Assembly (NCBI GenBank): GCA_910588285.1
Contig: CAJUQB010000087.1
Location: forward strand, 1-12,429
Direction of reading: 5' to 3'
Source of the DNA: an uncultured Lachnospiraceae bacterium
GTDB lineage: Bacteria; Bacillota; Clostridia; Lachnospirales; Lachnospiraceae
Length of the DNA: 12,429 bases
The notes under the pieces: model-generated
The model's input: the letters and a program-made list of their open reading frames with translations, nothing else
Told to the model about the DNA's origin: nothing
Database searches by the model: none
Made by a program: the position numbers and the translations under genes
In this document: positions 1-6,368 of the stretch, piece after piece
How the letters are laid out: every line of letters begins with the position of its first letter
Numbering within the stretch: the stretch's first letter is position 1

Positions 1-91
1 ATATAGTCTATACCATCGGTTTCTTTCGGTCAAGCCGACCTCTGAACTGTAACTAGTACTATTAAAAAATAAAATTTTTTTCTTGAAGGTA

Positions 92-120
92 TTGACTTTT
101 TTACATTAATAGGATATAAT
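92..120 (+). promoter_or_regulatory. Sigma-A-type promoter of the PilZ gene
   Basis: TTGACT (92-97) and a perfect TATAAT (115-120) are separated by 17 bp, which is the ideal spacing. An A/T-rich block immediately upstream (about 61-85, including AAAAAAT-AAA-ATTTTTT at 64-80) could act as an UP element. The predicted transcript would start near 127 and give a leader of about 25 nt before the GTG start. No operator-like dyad overlaps the boxes. Confidence 0.8.
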
Positions 121-150
121 GATGTCGCTGACTGAAAGGAGACGAGGAAA

Positions 151-510
151 GTGGAAGAGAGAAGGAGATATAAACGCCTTGATCTTGAAGTAACGTTAGA
201 GCTGGAACGTTTGGATGAGGGCGAGATTGAGACTTTACGTTATGCTCGTGTATCGGTAGAAGATCTTTCCAAGACAGGAATCGGATTCTGTTCCAGTCTT
301 GATCTGGAAGTGGGCAGCATTTACAATGCCAAGCTGCTGATTTGGACCAAGGAAGTAATCTGGACCGTAATCAAGATCGTTCGTCGGGTTGAAAAGGACG
401 GTCAATATGAATACGGCGGGCATTTTGTGGGAATGACAGAGGCGGATGCTTTGAAGATCCAGATTTATCAAATGTTTCAGGATGCGGAAGAAGAGCAGGA
501 AGGCAGGTAA
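151..510 (+). CDS. Stand-alone PilZ domain protein (c-di-GMP receptor type)
   Basis: This 119-residue protein is essentially one PilZ domain. PilZ domains bind cyclic di-GMP and pass the signal to motility, adhesion or polysaccharide machinery. Both signature elements are visible: an N-terminal RxxxR (R5-R9, in RRRYKR) and DLSKTG at residues 38-43, matching [D/N]xSxxG. The middle alternates short hydrophobic stretches as expected for the beta-barrel, and the end (about 97-119) is an acidic helix. It lacks the YcgR N-terminal domain and any output domain, so it would act by binding a partner. The start is GTG with AAAGGAG at 135-141, 9 nt upstream. It stands alone between its own promoter and the convergent merR-type gene. 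Both binding motifs are intact, so I infer real c-di-GMP binding; the partner is unknown. Confidence 0.88.
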   Translation: MEERRRYKRLDLEVTLELERLDEGEIETLRYARVSVEDLSKTGIGFCSSLDLEVGSIYNAKLLIWTKEVIWTVIKIVRRVEKDGQYEYGGHFVGMTEADALKIQIYQMFQDAEEEQEGR

Positions 511-511
511 T

Positions 512-533
512 ACTCCGTCAGGACAGGAGTTTT
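512..533 (+). terminator. Possible weak terminator after the PilZ gene
   Basis: ACTCC (512-516) and GGAGT (526-530) can pair around a 9-nt loop, and the stem runs straight into TTTT (530-533). The stem is only 5 bp, so termination strength is doubtful. A second A/T-rich hairpin, ATTCTT-CTAT-AAGAAT (539-554), lies just downstream, and a pyrimidine-rich stretch (about 582-620) precedes the convergent gene's stop codon. Confidence 0.35.
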
Positions 534-630
534 GAGACATTCTTCTATAAGAATTGAGAGAGCAGGAGAGAAGTGCAATACTTTTTTCCTGTTTTTTCTG
601 TCTTTTCTGCCTTATGGGAGCTGCAGGCGC

Positions 631-1431
631 TCACTGAACCAGCATCTGCAGCTGAGTTACATATTCCTCCTCCAGGCTGGTATCATGGGTGTCTATGTGG
701 TACAGCTCCAGAGGAGCGGCGGCAGGGGCAAGGCCCTGATCTTCGATTCCCCGGGCCAGGGTATGGAGATGCTCGCCCAGACGTTGGTAGCTGCCCCGGT
801 AAAACAGGCTGGCATAGGTTCCGGCCGGCAGGGAGGCGTCGCAGGGCTGTCCTGGCGTTGTGAGGAAGAATACGCTGGAAAAATGATCATAGACACCTTT
901 TTCCAGGCTCTGATGATCCAGAACTGCTCCCATGGTCTGGGAACCAATCACCTTGATGGAATTCGAATGCTGCTGCTCCAGCGTTTTCAGGAGGAAGTCT
1001 ACCTCCTTTTCTAAAATAAGATCCCTTTGTAAAAATACATATGGACGAGACTGCTCCTGGGTGAGGGTAACCTGGCCGAAGGGAACACTGCGGTAGTGCT
1101 CCAGCCGCTGGCGGCGCTGGCGTGCCTCCTCCTGGGCCTCCTTGAGCCGTGCCAGCTTGTCTGCCAGGAGAGCTTCCTCCCGGTCCAGGAGGGATAAGGT
1201 TTCCTGAATGCTGCGATGAGCCAGAAAGGCGCGGATCTCCTCCCCAGACAGATCCAGCTCCCGGAGGGAACGGATCACATTCAGGGTGCAGATATCCTGT
1301 ATGGTGTACATGCGGTAGCCGTTTTTGCCCCGGACAGGGGAGAGCAGTCCCTTCTCCTCATAATAGCGCAGCGTGTCCGGGTGAAGCTGAAAGAGCCGGG
1401 CGATTTCATGGATTTTGTAAAAATTGTTCAT
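631..1431 (-). CDS. MerR-family transcriptional activator, BmrR/BltR-like
   Basis: A 266-residue regulator with the MerR layout. It has an N-terminal winged helix-turn-helix (about 4-72; HPDTLRYYEEKGLLSP at 17-32 is the family hallmark), a dimerising coiled-coil (about 77-113, Glu/Leu/Arg-rich) and a C-terminal GyrI-like effector-binding domain (about 118-266). The ending ELYHID...EEEYVTQLQ resembles the BmrR/BltR drug-binding domain, and E242 is a candidate cation-binding acid by analogy with BmrR. The length is close to that of BmrR. AGGAG lies just upstream of the ATG (about 1437-1441 on the plus strand). The gene is divergent from a MATE pump, and a MerR-type 19-bp-spacer promoter sits between them. 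It therefore most likely senses a toxic compound and activates the pump, possibly controlling itself as well. The ligand cannot be read from the sequence. Confidence 0.92.
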   Translation of the reverse strand: MNNFYKIHEIARLFQLHPDTLRYYEEKGLLSPVRGKNGYRMYTIQDICTLNVIRSLRELDLSGEEIRAFLAHRSIQETLSLLDREEALLADKLARLKEAQEEARQRRQRLEHYRSVPFGQVTLTQEQSRPYVFLQRDLILEKEVDFLLKTLEQQHSNSIKVIGSQTMGAVLDHQSLEKGVYDHFSSVFFLTTPGQPCDASLPAGTYASLFYRGSYQRLGEHLHTLARGIEDQGLAPAAAPLELYHIDTHDTSLEEEYVTQLQMLVQ

Positions 1432-1459
1432 GGGTTTCTCCTGAATGAAAAATAAGGGG

Positions 1460-1490
1460 TTGACTTTCGGATTGTACGAGGGTTTATCAT
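1460..1490 (+). promoter_or_regulatory. MerR-type promoter/operator driving the MATE gene
   Basis: TTGACT (1460-1465) and TATCAT (1485-1490) are separated by 19 bp, the over-long spacing that MerR activators correct by twisting DNA. A dyad centred on 1473 fills the spacer: ACTTTCG (1463-1469) and CGAGGGT (1477-1483). Five of the seven positions pair, and the other two differ by transitions. This matches the known architecture of operators such as that of BmrR. On the minus strand, TACAAT (1476-1471) could be the -10 of the regulator gene, which would put both promoters under the same protein. Confidence 0.82.
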
Positions 1491-1511
1491 GGAGACAGGA
1501 GGATTTTAGCT

Positions 1512-2816
1512 ATGCAATTACGAAAAAAATTTTTGAAATTTACCCTTCCATCCATTGCGTCCATGTGGGTCTTTTCTCTCTACACCATTGTGGACGGGAT
1601 ATTTGTGGCCCGGGGTGTGGGAGAGCGGGCTATGGCGGCGGTGAATCTGTCCATGCCCTTTACCTCATTGGTATTTATGATCGGGATTCTCCTTGCCACG
1701 GGAACCTCCACGGTGATCTCGATTGCCCTGGGCCGTAAGGAGCTTTCGACAGCCCGGAATTACTTTAACCAGAATCTTGTGGTGACAGGGGTCGTCAGCC
1801 TGCTTTTGACGGCATTTGTCCTGCTGAACCTGGAACGGGCCGCAGTATTCCTGGGGGCCACGGAGCATACCCTGGATTATGTGAAGGAATATGTGGGGAT
1901 GATTGCAGTGTTTGCAGTATTTTTCACAATTTCCTATAATCTGGAGGTTCAGGTAAAGGCCAATGGGGCGCCCCAGGTCAGCACCCTGGGAGTATTTTCC
2001 TGCGCATTGATGAATGTTGCTCTGGACGCGCTGTTTGTGCTGGTATTTCAGTGGGGCGTCTGGGGCGCGGCGCTGGCTACCGGTCTGGCCCAGGCTACCT
2101 CGACCGCAGTGTTTCTGATCTATTTCCTGACCCACCGGGAGCGGCTTCGCCTGGGACGGTTTCGGCCGGCCCTTAAGGTGTACAAAAGGATTCTGCCCCT
2201 GGGGCTGTCCGACGGGCTCAATGAGCTGTCCAACGGGCTGGTGATCTTCTTGTTTAACCGTGCCATTCTCAACGTAATCGGAGAGGAGGGGCTTCCCACC
2301 TATACCATCATCAGCTATGTGAACACCCTGGTGCTGATGACCATGACAGGGACAGCCCAGGGCATGCAGCCCCTGGTGAGCTATTATCTGGGGGCAGGGG
2401 AGCGGAAGAACTGCCACCGGCTGTTAAAATACGCGCTGGCAGCAGCGGCGCTGTTCGCCCTGGCGTTCTTTGGGCTGACCCAGCTGGGGGCTTTTGCTGT
2501 GGTGGCAGCCTTCCTGGAGGGGGACAGTGCAATATTTGCCGCGTCGGTGAGGGCTCTTCGGATGTATGCCTGCGCCTTCCTGGTGCTGGGCTTTAACGTG
2601 ATCCCGGCAGCCTTTTTTACCGCAATGGAGCGGCCTGTGCCTGCCTTTGCCATCTCCCTTGGGAGAAGCCTGGTATTCATTGTGATCAGCCTTACGGTCA
2701 TGTCCAGCCTCTTTGGGGCAGAGGGGATCTGGTGCTCCACTCTGGTATCGGAGCTGGCCTGCCTGATCCTGACGGCATTCTGCATGGTGCGCTATGTCAT
2801 CAGCGTTCGTAGATGA
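1512..2816 (+). CDS. MATE-family multidrug efflux transporter
   Basis: A 434-residue polytopic membrane protein with about 12 hydrophobic segments in two six-helix halves, the arrangement of MATE exporters, which expel cationic drugs and dyes in exchange for Na+ or H+. The first helix region, with LYTIVDGIFVARGVG (about 23-37) followed by AMAAVNLSMPF, is the family signature. The second half starts near KRILPLGLSDGLNELSNG (about 226-243). The size is typical of NorM/MepA-type proteins. AGGAGG (1497-1502) lies 9 nt before the ATG. The promoter has the MerR-type 19-bp spacer and the divergent gene encodes a BmrR-like activator, so expression is probably drug-inducible. Its last 17 bp overlap the convergent tyrA gene. 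The substrate range is unknown. Membership of MATE is clear, but the exact subfamily is less certain. Confidence 0.93.
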   Translation: MQLRKKFLKFTLPSIASMWVFSLYTIVDGIFVARGVGERAMAAVNLSMPFTSLVFMIGILLATGTSTVISIALGRKELSTARNYFNQNLVVTGVVSLLLTAFVLLNLERAAVFLGATEHTLDYVKEYVGMIAVFAVFFTISYNLEVQVKANGAPQVSTLGVFSCALMNVALDALFVLVFQWGVWGAALATGLAQATSTAVFLIYFLTHRERLRLGRFRPALKVYKRILPLGLSDGLNELSNGLVIFLFNRAILNVIGEEGLPTYTIISYVNTLVLMTMTGTAQGMQPLVSYYLGAGERKNCHRLLKYALAAAALFALAFFGLTQLGAFAVVAAFLEGDSAIFAASVRALRMYACAFLVLGFNVIPAAFFTAMERPVPAFAISLGRSLVFIVISLTVMSSLFGAEGIWCSTLVSELACLILTAFCMVRYVISVRR

Positions 2817-2823
2817 CATAACG
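2790..2823. repeat. Inverted repeat spanning the overlapping 3' ends of MATE and tyrA
   Basis: CGCTATGTCATC (2790-2801) and GATGACATAACG (2812-2823) are inverted repeats with 11 of 12 positions matching around a 10-nt loop. The inner 9 bp are perfect. The tyrA stop (TGA, 2802-2800 on minus) and the MATE stop (TGA, 2814-2816) both lie in it. In tyrA mRNA the odd pair is a G-U wobble; in MATE mRNA it is a C-A mismatch. There is no T-tract, so this is not a classical terminator. Confidence 0.7.
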
Positions 2824-3912
2824 ATGCTTCCGAAGCTGCGTTACTGCCTTTTTCAGGGCCTCCTCTGCGTAGAATTCGATGCGCAGGACACCTTCCTCAA
2901 ATTCACGGTTGTGGATAATGCCGATATTTTTGATGCTGATGCCATTGGTGGCCAGGATGGTGGCAATGGTGGCAATCCCTCCGGCCTCATCAATCAGGTC
3001 GCAGTACAGCTCAAAGATGGAGGGAAGGGGACCGGTCTTCTTGATGGGCAGCGAATCCCGGTAATCCTTGGCCTCCTGGAAGAAGGAGAGGAGCCTGTGG
3101 GAATCAGCGTCAGCGATATCTGTCTTCATCCGGGCCAGGGATTCCATAAATACATCCAGGAGGCGGATGATCTGGGAGCGGTTGGCCTGACAGATCTCCT
3201 GCCACATGACAGGGGAGGAGGAGGCAATCCGGGTAATATCTTTAAAGCCGCCGGCTGCAATGGACTTCATGTATTCCGCCTCATTGTCCAGCTTCTGCAC
3301 CAGATTCACCAGGCTGGAGGCAAGAATGTGGGGCAGATGGCTGACTGCGGCAGTGACATAGTCGTGCTCCTTCGGCTCCATGAGAAAGGGAATGCAGCCT
3401 AAGGAGGCGATAAAGCCTTGGTATTCTTCTACAAGCTCCCGGGCAATCTCCTTGTCATGGGTGATGATATAGTAGGCATTTTCAAACAGGTAGGCCGTGG
3501 AATTGGCATATCCGCTCTTCTCGGAGCCGGCCATGGGATGGCCTCCGATGAAGCAGCCGGAAAGCCCCAGAGCGCGGATCTCCTCATGGATGGCTGACTT
3601 TACGCTGCCGGTGTCCGTCAGGATGCAGTCCCTGCTTAACAGCGGGGCGAGCTCCTGAAGGAAACGGCCGTTTTCCTGGACCGGGGCGCACAGGAACAGA
3701 TAGCGACAGCCGGAAAGCTCCGGGGAGAGGGCAGTGCAGGCCTGGGTGATGACCCCCTCCGCAAGGGCGGCGTCAAGGCTCTCCCGGCAGGGGTCGCAGG
3801 CCACAAGCTCCATCCGGGGATAGATCCGGCGGATGGTTTTGGCCAGGGTGCCGCCGATCAGGCCCAGCCCGATAATTCCGATTTTATTAAAATTCCCGTT
3901 AAATTCCATCAT
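2800..3912 (-). CDS. tyrA: Prephenate dehydrogenase with C-terminal ACT domain
   Basis: This cytoplasmic enzyme converts prephenate and NAD(P)+ to 4-hydroxyphenylpyruvate and CO2 in tyrosine synthesis. In 370 residues it shows a Rossmann loop GLGLIGG (15-21), an acidic residue D40 at the end of strand 2 that favours NAD, DTGSVK (100-105), GGHPMAGSEKSG (123-134) with the catalytic-region His125, SHLPH (191-195), and a helical dimerisation region ending near 290. KDITRIA (224-230) supplies the substrate-binding Arg228. Residues about 297-370 form an ACT domain, so feedback by tyrosine or another amino acid is likely. There is no chorismate mutase domain. Two ATGs are in tandem (3912 and 3909). 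The GAGG ribosome site at 3918-3921 is 5 nt from the first and 8 nt from the second, so the second may be used. It is monocistronic, with its own promoter and no room for a T-box leader. Confidence 0.95.
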   Translation of the reverse strand: MMEFNGNFNKIGIIGLGLIGGTLAKTIRRIYPRMELVACDPCRESLDAALAEGVITQACTALSPELSGCRYLFLCAPVQENGRFLQELAPLLSRDCILTDTGSVKSAIHEEIRALGLSGCFIGGHPMAGSEKSGYANSTAYLFENAYYIITHDKEIARELVEEYQGFIASLGCIPFLMEPKEHDYVTAAVSHLPHILASSLVNLVQKLDNEAEYMKSIAAGGFKDITRIASSSPVMWQEICQANRSQIIRLLDVFMESLARMKTDIADADSHRLLSFFQEAKDYRDSLPIKKTGPLPSIFELYCDLIDEAGGIATIATILATNGISIKNIGIIHNREFEEGVLRIEFYAEEALKKAVTQLRKHRYVIYER

Positions 3913-3940
3913 ACATACCTCATTTGTTCAGAATGTACTT

Positions 3941-3969
3941 ATCATACATGAATTGCCTGGAAAAGTCAA
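3941..3969 (-). promoter_or_regulatory. Sigma-A-type promoter of tyrA
   Basis: On the minus strand TTGACT (3969-3964) and TATGAT (3946-3941) are separated by 17 bp. The predicted start is near 3934, leaving a leader of only about 22 nt, so no T-box or other attenuator precedes tyrA. Confidence 0.78.
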
Positions 3970-4007
3970 TAATTTGGCACGTTGAAGTGTGGAAGAACGG
4001 AAATCCA

Positions 4008-4026
4008 AAGTTTTTATGAAAAACTT
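4008..4026. repeat. Perfect A/T-rich inverted repeat between divergent promoters
   Basis: AAGTTTTT (4008-4015) and AAAAACTT (4019-4026) are perfect inverted repeats around ATG. The element lies between the tyrA -35 box (3964-3969) and the -35 box of the EF-G-like gene (4047-4052). It is too far upstream to block either promoter directly. It could be an operator or UP-like element for the rightward promoter, or simply a product of A/T richness. Confidence 0.4.
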
Positions 4027-4046
4027 GTAAATTATGAATAAAATAG

Positions 4047-4075
4047 TTGTAATACGGGTGATTTTTTAGTACAAT
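4047..4075 (+). promoter_or_regulatory. Promoter of the EF-G-like gene
   Basis: TTGTAA (4047-4052) and TACAAT (4070-4075) are separated by 17 bp, with A/T-rich flanks. The predicted start is near 4082, giving a leader of about 32 nt before the ATG at 4114. The -35 box matches consensus at four of six positions. Confidence 0.65.
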
Positions 4076-4113
4076 ATATACATCGTAAAAAAACAGCATT
4101 GGAGGAATCTTAT

Positions 4114-6204
4114 ATGAATGTTTACACAACTGACAAGATTAGAAATGTCGTCCTTCTGGGACATGGGGGAAGCGGCAAGACAACCCTGCTGGAGGCTATG
4201 GCTTACCTGTCCGGGATCACCAGCCGTATGGGCAAAGTAGAGGATGGCAATACCATCAGCGATTATGACAAGGAAGAGATCAAGCGCGGATTTTCCATCA
4301 ATACTTCCGTTGTTCCGATCATCTGGGAGGATACCAAGATCAATATTTTGGATACACCGGGCTACTTTGGATTTGTGGGAGAGGTAGAGGAGGCAGTCAG
4401 CGTGGCAGACGCCGCCATTATCGTGGTTTCCGGCAAGTCCGGTATTGAGGTTGGAACACAGAAGGCATGGGATATCTGTGAAAAATATAAGATTCCGAGA
4501 ATGTTTTTTGTTACGGATATGGATGTGGACAATGCCAGCTTCCGTCAGGTGGTGGAGGATCTCCAGGAGATGTACGGCAAGCGCATCGCGCCCTTCCATT
4601 TCCCCATCCGTGAGAATGAGAAGTTCGTGGGCTATGTGAATGTGGTGGCCCAGACAGCCAACCGCTGGGGAGATAAGGGCAAGGTCAGCGAGATCGAGAT
4701 GCCCGATTATTCCCAGGAATATCTGGAGAAGTACCGGGAGGTACTGATGGAGACCGTAGCGGAGACCAGCGAGGAATTTATGGACCGTTACTTCTCCGGC
4801 GAGGAATTTTCCGAGTTTGAGATCCGTTCCGCACTGCGGGGCAATGTGGCGGATGGCAGCATCATTCCGGTATCCATGGGCTCCAGCATCCTGGTACAGG
4901 GGATTTACACCCTGCTGGACGACATTGTAAAATACCTGCCCAGCCCGGAGAAGCGTCCCTGCAAGGGCGTGAACCTGAAGACCAATGAGGCCTTTGAGGG
5001 CGATTATGACATCGGCAAGCCCAAGTCCGCATACATTTTCAAGACCATTGTTGACCCCTTCATCGGAAAATATTCGCTGATTAAGGTGAATTCCGGCGTG
5101 CTCAAGACAGACGACCTGATGCACAATCCTGAGAAGGATATGGATGATAAGATCGGCAAGGTGTACGTGCTTAGGGGCAATAAGCCGGAGGAGGTTCCGG
5201 AGCTTCATGCAGGCGATATCGGGGCTTTGGCGAAGCTTACCAAGGTGGGCACCCGGGATACCCTCTCCACCAAGGCCAACCCCATTGTATACGGCAAGAC
5301 ACAGATTTCCACGCCCTACACCTACAAGCGCTACAAGGCCAAGAATAAGGGCGATGAGGATAAGATCTCCCAGGCCTTCCAGAAGCTGATGCAGGAGGAC
5401 CTGACCTTAAAGACGGTCAATGACAGCGAGAATGGCCAGACCCTGGTATACGGCATTGGCGATCAGCACCTGGATGTGGTGATCAGCAAGATGCTGGAGC
5501 GCTACAAGGTGGATGTGGAGCTGGCAAGACCCAAGGTTGCCTTCCGCGAGACCATCCGCAAGAAAGCAGATGTGGAATACAAGTATAAGAAGCAGTCCGG
5601 CGGCCATGGCCAGTACGGTCATGTGAAGATGACCTTCGAGCCCTCCGGCGACCTGGAGCATCCCTATGAGTTTGACCAGATCGTGGTAGGCGGCGCTGTT
5701 CCCAAGAATTATTTCCCGGCTGTGGAGAAGGGCATCCAGGAAGCAGTAGTCAGCGGACCCATGGCGGCATACCCGGTGGTTGGCGTGAAGGCAGTGCTTT
5801 ACGACGGCTCTTACCATCCGGTAGACTCCTCCGAGATGGCATTTAAGACGGCAGCCCGCCAGGCCTTCAAGAAGGGCTTTATGGAGGCCTCTCCGGTATT
5901 GTTAGAGCCCATTGCCAACATGAAGGTGGTGGTGTATGACAAGCACACCGGAGATGTGATGGGCGATCTGAACAAGCGCCGGGGCCGCGTGCTGGGCATG
6001 AACCCGGTAGAGGGCGGCAAGACGGAGATTACGGCAGATGTTCCCTACATGGAGATCTACGGGTACATGACAGACCTTCGTTCCATGACAGGCGGAAGCG
6101 GCAGCTTCTCCTATGAATTTGCACGCTATGAGCAGGCGCCCTCCGATATCCAGGAGAAGGAAGTGACTGCAAGGGCCAACCAGCTTCAGGGAGACGAGGA
6201 TTAA
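4114..6204 (+). CDS. EF-G-like translational GTPase (FusA2/EF-G-2 type)
   Basis: A 696-residue protein with the full EF-G layout. The G domain (1-about 280) has P-loop GHGGSGKTT (16-24), switch I ending in RGFSI, DTPGY (80-84), TDMD (134-137) where NKxD is expected, and GSS (256-258) in the G5 place. Domain II spans about 300-400, domain III about 405-470, and domain IV about 474-595 with QSGGHGQYGHV (494-504) and DGSYHPVDSSE. Domain V follows from about 597. EF-G moves tRNA and mRNA through the ribosome. This branch is a paralogue of the kind that includes Thermus EF-G-2, and its job is not settled. It diverges from canonical EF-G at the catalytic His (Tyr84 here) and at the guanine-specificity Asn-Lys. 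It is unlikely to be the main EF-G, which is usually encoded with the str operon. I chose ATG 4114 because GGAGG (4101-4105) lies 8 nt upstream; a TTG at 4099 lies beside that site. Confidence 0.92.
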   Translation: MNVYTTDKIRNVVLLGHGGSGKTTLLEAMAYLSGITSRMGKVEDGNTISDYDKEEIKRGFSINTSVVPIIWEDTKINILDTPGYFGFVGEVEEAVSVADAAIIVVSGKSGIEVGTQKAWDICEKYKIPRMFFVTDMDVDNASFRQVVEDLQEMYGKRIAPFHFPIRENEKFVGYVNVVAQTANRWGDKGKVSEIEMPDYSQEYLEKYREVLMETVAETSEEFMDRYFSGEEFSEFEIRSALRGNVADGSIIPVSMGSSILVQGIYTLLDDIVKYLPSPEKRPCKGVNLKTNEAFEGDYDIGKPKSAYIFKTIVDPFIGKYSLIKVNSGVLKTDDLMHNPEKDMDDKIGKVYVLRGNKPEEVPELHAGDIGALAKLTKVGTRDTLSTKANPIVYGKTQISTPYTYKRYKAKNKGDEDKISQAFQKLMQEDLTLKTVNDSENGQTLVYGIGDQHLDVVISKMLERYKVDVELARPKVAFRETIRKKADVEYKYKKQSGGHGQYGHVKMTFEPSGDLEHPYEFDQIVVGGAVPKNYFPAVEKGIQEAVVSGPMAAYPVVGVKAVLYDGSYHPVDSSEMAFKTAARQAFKKGFMEASPVLLEPIANMKVVVYDKHTGDVMGDLNKRRGRVLGMNPVEGGKTEITADVPYMEIYGYMTDLRSMTGGSGSFSYEFARYEQAPSDIQEKEVTARANQLQGDED

Positions 6205-6257
6205 TCGTACCTGCGCTGCATCATACGGCGAATACAACTGAATCAGCCGAACATACA

Positions 6258-6295
6258 AAAGGGGCCGGGAGCATGGATTTGCTTCCGGCTCCTTT
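6258..6295. terminator. Strong hairpin terminator, probably bidirectional
   Basis: Arms 6258-6272 (AAAGGGGCCGGGAGC) and 6281-6295 (GCTTCCGGCTCCTTT) form a 15-bp stem with two G-U pairs in plus-strand RNA and an 8-nt loop. Read rightward, the GC core is followed by TTTCC, 54 nt after the EF-G-like stop. Read leftward, it is followed by TTTTGTATG and would end the SOD-like transcript. It is placed between two convergent genes, as expected for a shared terminator. Confidence 0.78.
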
Positions 6296-6334
6296 CCTGT
6301 GCTCCTGGCGGTAAACCGCCAGTTATCCATGCTC
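6269..6334. repeat. Nested inverted repeats downstream of the terminator
   Basis: CTGGCGGT (6305-6312) and ACCGCCAG (6315-6322) are perfect inverted repeats separated by AA. Around them, GAGCATGGAT (6269-6278) can pair with ATCCATGCTC (6325-6334), a perfect 10-bp match. The outer stem uses bases from the arm and loop of the terminator hairpin, so the two folds compete. The rest of the gap (6335-6368) shows nothing I recognise. Confidence 0.55.
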
Positions 6335-6368
6335 TAGCCCCACACTAATTGTCGACACCTTTGACGCA

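Noticed and set aside
1..56. Possible C-terminal tail of an upstream plus-strand gene (open frames ending at 52 and 56)
   Set aside because: Two frames are open over fewer than 18 codons each, and neither gives a recognisable peptide. Nothing supports coding.
1665..2417. Minus-strand open frame (250 codons) opposite the MATE gene
   Set aside because: It shows no motifs, no start signals, and Gln/His/Pro-rich content typical of an antisense shadow.
2794..3402. Plus-strand open frame (202 codons) opposite tyrA, just after the MATE gene
   Set aside because: It is antisense to conserved TyrA sequence, and its Gly/Asp-rich translation matches no family I recognise.
4099..4113. TTG at 4099 as start of the EF-G-like gene
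   Set aside because: The GGAGG ribosome site begins at 4101, directly after it. The ATG at 4114 has ideal spacing and gives the usual N-terminus.
4066..5208. Long minus-strand open frame (380 codons) opposite the EF-G-like gene
   Set aside because: It lies antisense to a gene with clear family motifs, reads as low-quality His/Leu-rich sequence and has no ribosome site. It is a codon-bias shadow.
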